Part shown: positions 25,901-37,900 of the stretch, piece by piece | Layout: every line of letters starts with the position of its first letter | Numbering within the stretch: the stretch's first letter is position 1 | From: Podocnemis expansa | Lineage: Eukaryota; Chordata; Testudines; Podocnemididae | Length of the DNA stretch: 64,000 nt | Reading direction: 5' to 3' | Assembly (NCBI GenBank): GCA_007922195.1 | Contig: ML681967.1 | Location: forward strand, 10,130,120-10,194,119 | Notes under the pieces: model-generated | Database searches by the model: none | Told to the model about the DNA's origin: nothing | The model's input: only the letters and a program-made list of their open reading frames with translations | Position numbers and translations under genes: made by a program

Positions 25901-28900
25901 AGGCAATGTAAACACTCATACACGAGGTGCATTTAATGTGTTGCAAAAGAAGATCTTGGGAGATCTAGTTGAGTCCCAGTGCTCAGCTGGTTGAAAGTCC
26001 ATGATGCTACTATTTATTTATTTGCATCCAGCTTTCAGAATGAATTCAGTTCTTCTGAATTGTCTGTGCCGGCCTCAGCCAGAAAGACCAAAGCCCTGCA
26101 AAGGAACAGCTCACTGCACTCCAATAAGCTTATTGACAATCCCTGAGCCTGGCTGGCTTTCCTGAGAAATTTACTAAAGATCTTCTATGTCTTATACTTT
26201 TGACTGTATTCAAGGAAGCCGTGGTCTCTTAATCCCTGACTGAGTGGTCAGCTCTGAAGAGCCGAGAGCTGTGGTTTCCTCTGAAGATTTTTGGGAAGGG
26301 TTTTTGGTAGTGGGGAGGAGGGAAGTATTATTTCCATGGGCACCCACATTTGGAAGCAGGTAGCATAATTGTTTGCTGTGTAACAGTAACATGCTTAGAA
26401 GGAGCTAGAATGAACAAAGGTTAACTTAAGGAAACAGGGGGCTTGCTGTATGACAGGTGGCAGGCTGATCCAGTTTAAGGGCTTTGATTTCCTGGGGCAA
26501 AAGTGAAAGGAAATTCTTAGCCATTCATCCTTTCTCCGTCTTGCTTGTGGGGAAGGGACTGCAGATCCTAAGGCATGGAAGATCACTGTGTTGGGACAGT
26601 TCGGAAGTGGATAAGTTGCAGTGTCTGAACACAGTTGGACAGGCTCAGCCTACATCTAGTTTATCTCTGAACTGAGTTGCTTGTTTGGAGCTCCATGTAA
26701 TCTTAATGCCTTTTATTGGCATTTAAATATGAGGTCTGTTTGGCGTGCTCATAGGATGTCAGTGTTTCCATGTATGTTGCACTGTTGACACCAACGGTCT
26801 ACAGTATAAAGCTACATTTGGAAAAGAAAGTGTGTGCTTCACTGCAGAGTCCACAGAAGAGTGTGCATTCATTATCCCGAGAGTATCTCCTCTTTGAAGC
26901 AGACACGCAGTTCACACTTCTTCCTTGCAGCACTGGAGGTATCTCTGAGTCATGCAGACATTGCCCAGTTCACTAATGCATGCTAATTCTGAAACATCCC
27001 ACTTTGCTCTCAAAGATCCTCAGATAGAGATGTCTTGCACTGCAAGTGAATACACAGCTGCAGTCATATCTGCCTATAAGCATCAGAGTCCCCCTCTCTG
27101 TCTCATACATTACAAAAACAATTTATCCCTGGTTTACAAACTCCCTGTTTTCAGTTGAACATTAATTTTGGCTTCAGCATGAACAGAAAAAACAGGTTTT
27201 TACCTGCTACAGATTTTCTTTTTCTTTGTAGAACCTATTGATCATTTGTTCAAACTGAGAAGCAAGAAGCTATTGTAGAGGGTGGTGTACATATTAATCA
27301 CAAGCAAAGACTAATTAACAAGCAACAAGCGCCTTGATCAGTTTGCTAGGGCACAATCCACCCCCTGGCTTTTTTAATCCAGTGAAGGGTTGTGGGACCA
27401 GTCGCTTAACTGCATGAAGTTCAGACAAATTATTTTTTTTGATCTGCACCTGGCTCTCAGGCTGCCTCTCTAAAAGATAAGAGGCAGTTTGTGGGCTTGG
27501 TTTGGCCTGCTTCTGTCTCCAACTGCTGCATAGCAGGTGGTATCTTTCAAAGCCACCTTGCTGGCCAGATCCATTTAAAACAACAGGGCCAGCCTCTCTG
27601 CTTGTTTTGACCAGGTGCTTCTGTAGTAGAAATGCTAAATGAAGTGCAGTTTCCAAACTTCCTAATGATTATACTACTTGAGAGCCCAGCTTCCCTCTTA
27701 TTTTTATTCCCTTAACTTTGAATGCCAGACGACTGTCTCTTACCTGTAGTCAGGACCCAGTTCAGCAAAACGTGTAAAAATGGAGTCCTACAGCCTCCAA
27801 TGTGAATTCAGCAAGGTGTTTGCCAAATGACCACCTAAGCCGAGAATGTCTAGTGCAAATGTCTCATTTGAGTTTCTGTGGGGTTTTGGGTCATAAAAAC
27901 CTGGGGATAGAATCTCAGTGCTGTAAATTAGCTAAGGATCTGGCCTCTGTTCAATGTGAATCTACAGCCTGCTTAACTCTTATGGCAAACAATAATTTAG
28001 TGTGGTACTTAAGAAGTTAAAGCCTGGCTTTGGGAAGGAGGCTGAATCTGTGTTTTACACGGGGTCTGAACAGTGTGATTGCACATCCCAGTGCAAGAGA
28101 TAATTTTTCTCTCTCCTTATGTCCCCAGCTTTGAAACACAGAGAAATGGCCTGGTGTTCATCTATGACATGGCGGGCTCCCATTACACCAATTTTGAGTT
28201 GGACCTGAGCAAAAAAATCCTCAACCTGCTGAAGGTAAAGTGGTGGGGATGGGGGCCTGCTGGGAACAGAGGTGCCCTTTGCTGCATCTTTTTGAGACTG
28301 TGTAGCACATTGCAGGGAGCAGGGGGGTTAGTGCAGTGGATAGGGCCTTGGCCTGGGCCTTGTTAGAGCTAGGTTCAAGTCCCCATTTGGACCTATGCTC
28401 CCTATGTGAACTAGGGAGAGGGGCAAGTCCCCTTATTAATCCTGTGTGGAGGGTGACCAGAAAGCAAGTGTGAAATGTGGTGGGGGAATAGGCATCTGTA
28501 TAAGAGAGAGCCCCAAATGTGAGGACTGTCCCACAAAATGGGGATATCTGGTCACCTTGCTTGTGCCTCATTTCTCTGTGAAATGGGGATAATTGCCCTG
28601 TCCTACTTCACAGAGGTGTTATAAGGGTAAAATCCATTTTAAAGACTGAAGAGGACCATGTATGTAGCTAGATGGAAAGTGCAGAATGAAGTAGTTCTTT
28701 GACACCCCACCATCCACCCCCTTTCCCTGGCACCTTCCCTTATACCTCGAGTATTCAGTACACAGACCCATCTCCACTCTCAGTAGTAGACGTTGCCAGT
28801 ACTATAAGTGTGAGGGGTGCAGAGTGACTTCTTTCAGACACTGTTATCTCTGCTCTACTGAGTTTACCCAAAGCTATGTAGACTGAAGCCATGCTGTCTA

Positions 28901-31900
28901 GTGGTTAGAGCACAAAACTGAAACTTGGGATTTGATTTCTAGTCCCAGGAGTGTCATTGATGCATTATGTGGGTCGACAAGTCTCTTAACCTCTTGGTCT
29001 CAGTTTCTCCATCTGTGAAATGGGGAGAATAGTAGCTTTCCCCATCCAGCTCAAAGCAGGTATTGTAAGGCTCAGTTAGTTAATGATTATACAGTGTTCT
29101 AGATGTGTAGGGACTGATCTAAAGACCACTGGAATGGGTGATAATTTTACCATTGACTGGAGTGGGATGTAAATTAGGCTTGTGAAGTGTTTGCTGTTAT
29201 TAGTATATGCTACTACATGGTGCAGTGGCTGAGAATGTTTCCATTCAAACAAATCCAAGGGTCTTTTTTTTTATATGCTGACAATTACTGATTGTCCAAA
29301 AGAAAACATAAGAGAAATAATTATTGTACAGGGCAGTCTTCTCGACATAGGACTTTCCCTATAAACCCATTGACAGTTATACCATAGCCATCATGTATTT
29401 CTTGTTTGTAAAGAAAAATCAAATAATCCGGAACAAACTAATTCTTGAGCTTTAAGGATAAAAAGATCCCAAATTTCCAGTTGTGTGTGACACAGTGAGG
29501 CATGCATAATGCACCCATTAGGGTGGCATCTGGGCTTTGCTTCTGCAACTTCCTACAGAGCAAAGAATCAAAACATCATGTTCTTTCCTCCAGTTAAATT
29601 GCCTTTTGCTTGTTGCACCTTTTGCCTAATGTTTCTCCAGGCATATGCTGTTACTCCCCCTGCTGGCCCTGCTCAGGGAAGGCCTGGGTTTAGGTTGTGG
29701 TTTTAAAATGCCTCTGTATCATACGATAAATAAATCTGTTAGTCTTTAAAAGTGCCACAGGACTTCTTGTATGTTTTGTGTGTCTTCAGGGAGCCTTCCC
29801 AGCTCGCCTCAAAAAAGTGTTTATCGTGGGTGCTCCTATGTGGTTCCGAGTCCCCTACTCCATCATAAGCCTCCTGCTGAAAGAGAAGCTTCGGGAAAGG
29901 GTGAGTAAAACATGGGCCTGGGGTGTGGTGGGACTGGCACATGCAAAAAAGCCTTGTATCAGAGTCCTTTGCCATGGCAAAATTCTCCTTAAGAAGGGTG
30001 TATCACACAGGGAGACTCTCTGTGAGGTAAAGCCTGATGCTGCATGCTAAAGAGATGCCCCCGGGTTCTGCTGCTGCCCTTTTCACAGCATGCTGGCCAG
30101 TTTGTTCCAGAGATGGCTGCTGGAGCAGCCTCCTTGTGGGAAGGCTGCAGTGTTGCTAAAGAAGCAAGAGACTAAGGATTAAGTGCACCAAAGGTGTGAA
30201 CAGGAGCAGCTCCATTGAAATCAACAGGGTTGCGTCCTTCACACCCAGGATCAGTGTAGCCCCATGCACTTGAAAATGGACCCAACAGTTGAACTTGCAA
30301 GAATGTCAGCTTGCTTGTGTCTGCATGTGTCTGTACCAAAATGCTTTTGACGTCTGGGTAAATGGTCACACCATGTCTTGCAGCCAAAGCTTCCAAGTCT
30401 CCCCTTGGCTCACAATCCCCAGTTGGACACTTTCACTATTTTTAATATGTGTTATAATTGTAGCTGTTGGGCCCAACCCCATCCAGGGCCACACTGTGCT
30501 AGGAGCTATATAAACACATCAGAAGAACTTTAAGCTAAAGCTGAGTCCCTTTGAAAAATCTCACCCCAGATCTTGTCCTTTGCTGTGTAGCTGCCAGTAC
30601 CAGCAACAGTGGGGAAAGGTGGTAAATGATCAGTGTTTAAAGGTGAAATTAAATGCTTTTTAACATATGTGGGAAGTGTGTGTAAATAAATGGCCATCGT
30701 GTGTTTCAGGTCCCAGTCTAGCAAAGCACATAAATATGTGTAACCTCAGTAATGCCAGGAGTCAGCATAACTGCTCATGTGTACATGCTATGTTGCTCTG
30801 GGGTCTGCCAGGACTCACCAGTAGACTTAAATTAAAGGCTCAGTCCTGACTTTTTGGATGAGTTTAGGGTGCTTGGCACACTGTACATTGTAAATGATTT
30901 AAATGGGAAAGATGTTTTAATTTGCAAAGAGGTGTTTAAGGCCCGGCTGGACAAAACCATGACTGGGATGGTTTAGTGGGAGTGGTCCTGCCTCTGGCAG
31001 GGGTTGGACTAGATGACCTATGAGGTCCCTTCCAACCCTATGATTCTATGATTGATCAGGCTTCTGGGCATTTCCTGCAGAAGTGGATTGTATCACACCC
31101 ACCAGCTGTCAAGTCTTCCTTTCTCACTTAGCACCTGGAGCATAGATTTAGTAAAGCAAAGCAAACTGTTGCATTCCTTCCCATGGTTTGGGTGTTTATA
31201 TTGTCATCAAAATCTCTGTAAGGAACGCAGCCTCCTCCATTTGCTTCCAAGAAGGGGTTGAGAAACCATCACTTCATTCAGAAGCCTGACCTTGGGTATT
31301 GGAAAATAAGACCCCCCTTCCCGGCCCCCCATGTTCAATTTCTATGGCTGTTCATGAGTTCTGTTAATCCTTTAGGGTTTGAAACCATTTCTTCCCTTTT
31401 TGGAAAATAAGGACAGTTGTTTAATTCTCTTTTCATCAACAAACAGGAGATCATATTCAAACCTTGAAACTGGGCAGGATTTCCAAGTAAAGGACTTTGA
31501 TCAGTGTTTGTTCTTTGTATGGCCCCCAGAGTGTGCTATCTATGCTATTTAGACAGAGTATCTTCCTTAAAGGATTCCTTTTTCAGATCACTAGGAAAAC
31601 AATGGGACTGTTGCATAATTACTTTCTGTTGCCAGGTGAAGAAGGTTTGTTAACCAAAGAGGATGCATAGCCTGCAACCTCATCAGTATCCTTTAATAAC
31701 TTTGATTGAAACCAAGTCCTTGGAATTTAATGCTTCCCAACTCTAAGGGCATGACTTTGAATTGCATTTGCCCTCCTCAGCTATGTTCCCTTTAAGCTGT
31801 GTGGTTGTGAAACCTGCACAGACAACAAAATAGAGCATGCACAAAAAAATTCAACCGTGCTAATATTTTTATGCTACTTTTAAGAAGGTGATTTCAAGTA

Positions 31901-34900
31901 GCATGTTTCAGATAAGGTTTTGTAATTTATAAAATCATTTCCATCACCATATCAAAGTAAAATTTAGACATTATTTGCATCATACACACTTACTTTGTTG
32001 CACTCACAAGTTTGACCACACTCACTGGAGTGCGCACAAATTTGCATGCTGGTTCCAAAAATTTGCACAGAATAAATTTTTTGCCCACACAGCCTATAAA
32101 AAATTAGAGGGAACACTGCTCCTCAGTCTGCCTGATTGGAGACTTAAACAGAAAGCAGCCTTCTGGAATGTGGACCTTTCACCAGTTGTAAAAAGTCCAT
32201 CCTTGCAAGCAAGGAAAGGCAGCTGTTTAACTTTCTACCCTGGCTGTTTGTTCCAACACTTGTTCTCTGCTCTGTGCTGACCCAGGCCAGGCCGACTCCC
32301 TCTAGTGGAATATTTCAGAACAGTGCCATTCACTGAAGAGAAGAGGGGAAAGGGAGCTACTCACAGGCAGATGCTTTATGAGGAATTTTCCTGCCTCTGT
32401 AATGACTTCAAGAGCTGGAAGCCATCATTTCACTTTGTAGCCCCAGCAAGGCAGAGCCCATCCCATTTCTGTTGTCCCCTGTCTCAAGCAAACCTTATCC
32501 ATCCCATCTCTGTCCTGTACAGGCAGTGTCAAGCCCACACTCACTGTGTGTCTCACCCCTTCCCTTCTTGCCCTGGTCCCCAGGTTCAGATGGTGAAGAT
32601 GTCAGAGCTGAAGGAACACCTGCCCCGGGACTGTCTCCCAGAATACCTAGGGGGCACCCTCAAGCTGGACCCTGTTAGCTGGAACTGTCGGTTCCTCCCG
32701 CAGCAGAATGGTCACCCAGACCCACTAGATGAGCTTATCCTGGTGCCCCTGGTTTCACCACGGGATAATGGCTCAGTGCATGTCCCAGGACCAAAGTGTA
32801 TGACTGTTCATCAGCTGCTGGACCATGTGAACCGAAAGCAGAAGCGGGGAATCTATGAGGAGTATGAGGATATCCGGCGCAGGAATCCAGTGGGGACCTT
32901 CATCTGCTCCCTGTGAGTAGGAAAGAAAAGCAGTGGAGCCTGGTGCTGGGGTGTCAGAGAAATGGAGCACCTGTGGGCCTGTAAAATCAGCACCACAGCT
33001 AGGCTTGCCCTTTCTGTGAGGAAGTTCCTTCCTTTCTCAGCATCCCCTGCTGGCTAGCTTGTGGCTTGGCTACAGGGCTGACCCAAGTCCCTCCTCACAT
33101 GACAGCTCAGCAGTGGTAGATGCAGGATGGAGGTGGGGTTCAGAAGTCAGCAGTAGGGTTAAAAAGGGGACTCCTAAGACCAGGATGCATTTACTGTGCA
33201 TGTCTGTGTCTTGCTGGGCTTGCAGCAGGAGAGCAAACAAGGTTCTGCTGTGTGGCTCTGCATGCAGAGTGCCAGGAGGAGGCAGTGCCTCCTGCTGAGG
33301 ATGTTGCAGTTCAACTGGGGGGCACCAGGCAGATCCTTCATTCCCACTGCCCTGGAAGGTTCAGGCTGATTTGTTGTCACTGACTATAAGTGCAGTCCAA
33401 GAGCATGTGAGAGAACAAAGCCACACTCCCAGCACCCAAAAGACACAAGAACTGTGTTCTCTGATAGGCAGGTCTTTTCCTAGGTGAGGCGAAGCCCAAA
33501 CCCAGGCAGACAGTGTGATCTAACACAGAGTCCATTGCTGCTTCCCATCCACTCTCTCTTCCTTCTTGTCCTGTTCTCCTGTGCCCCCACAGGGCTCCAT
33601 ATAACCAGGAGAAGAACCGCTATGGGGATGTGCCATGCCTGGACCAAACTCGAGTGAAGCTGACCAAGCCGTACAGCCGTTCTGAGGTAAGTGGGCAGAG
33701 GAAGTTTTCTGTGGGATGCTGAATCTGTCATTTCCATGGTCCCTCCCCTTCTTTCCTGGGGTGTCATTTTCCCAATTGCTAGAAGAGTGATTTGCCAGCC
33801 AGGGTGGCATGAGAGCAGGGCCGGGCCCCGTGTTCTGAAAGCACTCCTTAAGACTTAGTGTGTGTGTTTATTGTGGCTAGTGACTCCTCTCTCCACCTTC
33901 TGGGCTGCAGGACACCTCCATGTACTCTTGCTGTGTGTCAAATGGGAGTCTCAAACCCACATCTTCACCTGCTGGTGGACAGCCTTCCTCGTCTCTGTGT
34001 TGGGAACACCAGCAGGAGCAGAACATCCTCTTCAACAGAGCCACTCTCCTAGTAGTGCTGGGGAGGAGAGCCTTGTGTGGACCTGGCTGTGCTGGGGTGA
34101 TAGGAAATGCGTACCCCCTGTCTGTCATGCAGATGAGTTTCCACCATTCAAAAGAATAAGTCTCCTTAACACCAAGCGTTGTATCTTCAGCGGCTGTAAT
34201 TCTGCCTCACTCCATTGTGTTCATCATGGTTACATGGATAAACACCCACTGAGTGTCTGGCTCTAAATATTGCTTTCAGTGGAAAAAATAATAAGAACTG
34301 GTTTGTTGGGTATGACATCGGGCATGGCAGCCAGCCAGAGTTTCCCACTATGGCCACTGCCAGCTGGAACTCCCTAATGCCAGTTTCAGTCATCAGTTGT
34401 TGCTTTCAGTGCACGCTCTCCCTGGTGAGAACTGCTTCCTGGCAGCGTGAATTTGGGGAAAGCTGAGCTGAGCACAGTGCGCTGGGCTGCTGGGTCTAGG
34501 GGCAGCGTGGCTCTTGTGAAAAAGTAGATTGGTCTTGAGAGCTCTAAACCTGAGTATAGCATCTGGCGAGGATACAAATGAACTGCAGAGACATGAGAGT
34601 GCAGCCAAATACAGCTAGAGTAGGCCCTGGCTTCATTCATCTGCCCCATCTGGTGGTGTCCCTCCTAGAAGGGTCAGTTATGCTGTTCATCCCACTGTCC
34701 CTGTGTAATGCAGCCCCGCTCACCTCTTTGGAGTGTGTGGCAAGTGTTCAGTTGGCCCAGGAGGAACATACGACCTTGAGTGCCCCAATTCAGGTCCTTG
34801 CAAAGGACAAAGTCTCTCAGATCCTTTAAGCTTCGGGCATGTTTGCACTTTCTCTGAGAGGAAATGAGTGAAGAAAGCCCACCTCCAGAACAGTCTTCAG

Positions 34901-37900
34901 CCTCACTGGGAGGCATAGTCAACAGGGCATCGTGGAAGGTTATTTGGAGGCTCTGGTTTGAATCTGCTTGGTCTTGAGAGCATCTCTTCCCTGCTGAGTT
35001 TGTTACTTTAATGCAAGGTGATCAACATGGCAGGCATTCAGCTCCATCATGTTTCACTTCTTTCCCTGGCTTTTGTTGCTGTTTTATCTCTGGGTGCATA
35101 GATTCCCCCTCTTTTGCTCCATTCCTTCCCCACTGTTACTTGTTAGGGTTACTTTGGAAATGCCAACAGCCTAGTTTGCACCAAGTTTGCAACAGCTAGT
35201 TTGCCTGTGGGGGTAGGTTGCAATTCCCCTCATGCTCCTGCCCCACATGTAATTGGCCTGTGTGTTACCAGCATAGTTACTCTGGGCAGGCTATGCCATG
35301 AGATGATTGTCTTTTTAAAATGAGGAAGTGTCAAACCATTTTAAAATTCATGTAAACCCGAGCTCCCTCCAGCCCAAAAGCTGAACTGCATGGAATGCCC
35401 TGGATGAGGTTCATTAAAGCACGCTGCCTAGTCATTGTCTACTCCATCCCAACCTCTGTACCTCATGCTCTTCCTGTGCTTAACTGACTGACAGCTTTCC
35501 CTTGGCCTGGAGCATTCCTTCTCCACACATGACGATGTTATGGAGTAATCTCATGTGTACCTGTCTCTCTCCAGCTCACAGACTACATCAATGCCAGCTT
35601 CATGGATGGCTATAAGCAAAGGAATGCCTACATTGGTACACAAGGTAAGTTTGACCTTTGCTTAGAACGGAGTCCATGCTCCATAAGGCTCGGTGTCCTG
35701 GTAGGCTGCTCTGGTGCATGAAGCTGGCGTGCCGTTCTTCATATGTGGCCCCTTTCCCACACCCAGGCGTGGCTGGGGGCGGGGAAGTCTTGGATACTGA
35801 TCCAGTGTGTGCTCAGAAGAGTCCTGTGAGCAAGGAGTCTTACCTCTGGAGGGGCTGGAAGGAAATTGGGGGGTCTGGGGCATAGCTGGTTAACGTGGCA
35901 GAGGGTCACAAGCATCTGCAGAATGTGGTGCCTCCGGGAGGGCCTCACTCGAAGGGTGTGGATGGGAACTCTCCAGTGAAGGCTCAATCTGAAGCACACT
36001 GGTTTTCAGGGAAAGACTCCCACTATCTTGAATGAGTTATTGATCCAGCCCTGTGTGTGTATAGGACAAGGCTGGAAGTGGGGTAAGAGTTTAGACAAGT
36101 CACTTTGCTTCTCTGGTCCAGTTTTGTTCCCCACCTGGACAGTGTCAGGCTTCTCTTCCCGCAGCTGAGTGCGGTGAGGGTTAGTTAATGCACATAGGCC
36201 AGGCCTTGTTGTAAGGACAAAGGGCTGTGGGACTGCTTTCTGCAAAGTGGAGAAGCAGCTGTGGGTAGGGGATGCCAGCCGCTTCCCCCGCAGGTGAGCA
36301 TGAAGCCCAAAGGGTCAAGGCAGGGGCTGGGCCTCTGCACATTGAGAAGGGGTAAGAGGGATGTTTGGGAGCTGGGAACAAGAAGTTTGGCGGGTGTGGG
36401 GGGATGGTGACAGGGCAGTCCAAAGGCACACATGCAGCGGGATGGATGTACCTCAGCTATCTCTGATTGGGCTAGTGTGCAGAAAACAGCCATGGAACTG
36501 CAGCTGTGTGACTAGCCAGCTGGACTAGGGTCTGGGAGGGGTGTAGTTTGGCAGCTAGTCCAAGTCCACATGGCTTCACTGCTATTTTTAGTGAGTTGGC
36601 TAGATCCGGGTTGGCATAGGTATCTCTCTGCATGCTGCAGCTGCCCCTCATAGACGCATTGTTTGTTTGAGACTGATGGGTGCTGAACACCCATTTCGGT
36701 CCAAGGGGAGGGGAAGAGGGACACTCCATGTGATGTGGTCAAGACCTGCACCTTTTCTCATATGTGGTCTGTCATTTCAGGACCTCTGGAAAACACGTAT
36801 TGCGACTTCTGGCGCATGGTGTGGGAGCAAAACATTCTGGTGATTGTGATGACAACCAGGTACGTGTGTTGGTGGGGGCAGAGACCACTCAGACTCATGA
36901 ATGAGACACAAAACTGAGGCCTTGACCACTTGCAGACATTCAGGATCCTGTGTCCCTTTATACAGAATGAACATTAGTGGCACTGTGCAAGTTGAAGTCC
37001 AATTTGGATAGTTTTCCCTCCTATGGCTTTAGTACACAACACTGGATGTGGTGCAGATTGTTTGTGTCTGCACTTGTTGCCCTAAATTTTCATAGTGGTG
37101 TTGCGCACTGTTAAAGGGTCTGCCACATTTTACCCAAGAAATGACTGCATTTTGATTAACGGTGGCCACAACTCAAACATATATCTAAAGTGTGTGTGTG
37201 TGTGTGTGTACACACAAAGTGCCTTATTAATTTATATAGTGGACACAAACTAGAGAGAGGGAAGAGGGGATCCTCTTTCCCATTACTAAAACCCATTCCT
37301 CCTGTGACCTTGGTCAGGTACTTAATCTCTCTGCCTCTGTTTCCCCATATGTAAAATAGGTCTATTAATACCTGACCCCATGGAGTTCAGAGTCTCTTAA
37401 TGTTCGTGAAATGCACTGAAGATGTGCTAAAGTATTCTGATTATTTTAAGCATGAAATTTGATTGTCATATTCTGGGGGAGAGCCTACATCAGAGTCTCA
37501 GTTTTTCCCCATACACGGGAAGGGCCTGCTTGTTGGTATCTCCCACCTCCTGACCCATTGTTTCAGGCTATCTGTGCAGTCAGGCAAGGCTCCTGGCATC
37601 TGTTCACACATTGTGCAGCTTTACAGAGGTCTCTCCACAACCATTGTGGCTGGAAACCTAATGTTGTTGTTATGAAAAGGCAAGAAAGAAATGGTTGTGA
37701 AGCCTGACTGTGACCCCCAGCTTGAGACCCCCACGTGTATGTTAAAATGAACTGACAGATGCCCTGCAAACGGCCTCTATAATGGCTGAGTAAGTGGCCC
37801 AGCACTCTGTCTCTGTGCAGCATTTCTCAGACCAACACTTGGCCAGCCAGCATTGGTGGATGCTATCAGTTGACTGCTAAACTTCTGTAGAGCAGCCTTC

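Larger units (their letters stand above)
28235..29789 (+). other. PTPN9: Intron 5
   Basis: 1.56 kb, GT-AG. It holds two MIR copies, one split by a small inverted-repeat element, and a Penelope-like tail fragment that runs almost into the acceptor of the next exon. Confidence 0.85.
29901..32583 (+). other. PTPN9: Intron 6
   Basis: 2.7 kb, GT-AG. It contains a CR1 3' tail at 30915-31053 and a hAT element with perfect target duplication at 31781-32118. An open frame runs from 32305 into exon 7, but the protein similarity starts only at 32584. Confidence 0.85.

Noticed and set aside
32305..32583. Upstream part of the 203-codon frame ending at 32916
   Set aside because: Similarity to PTPN9 starts exactly at a CAG acceptor (32584); the upstream part is intron read-through.
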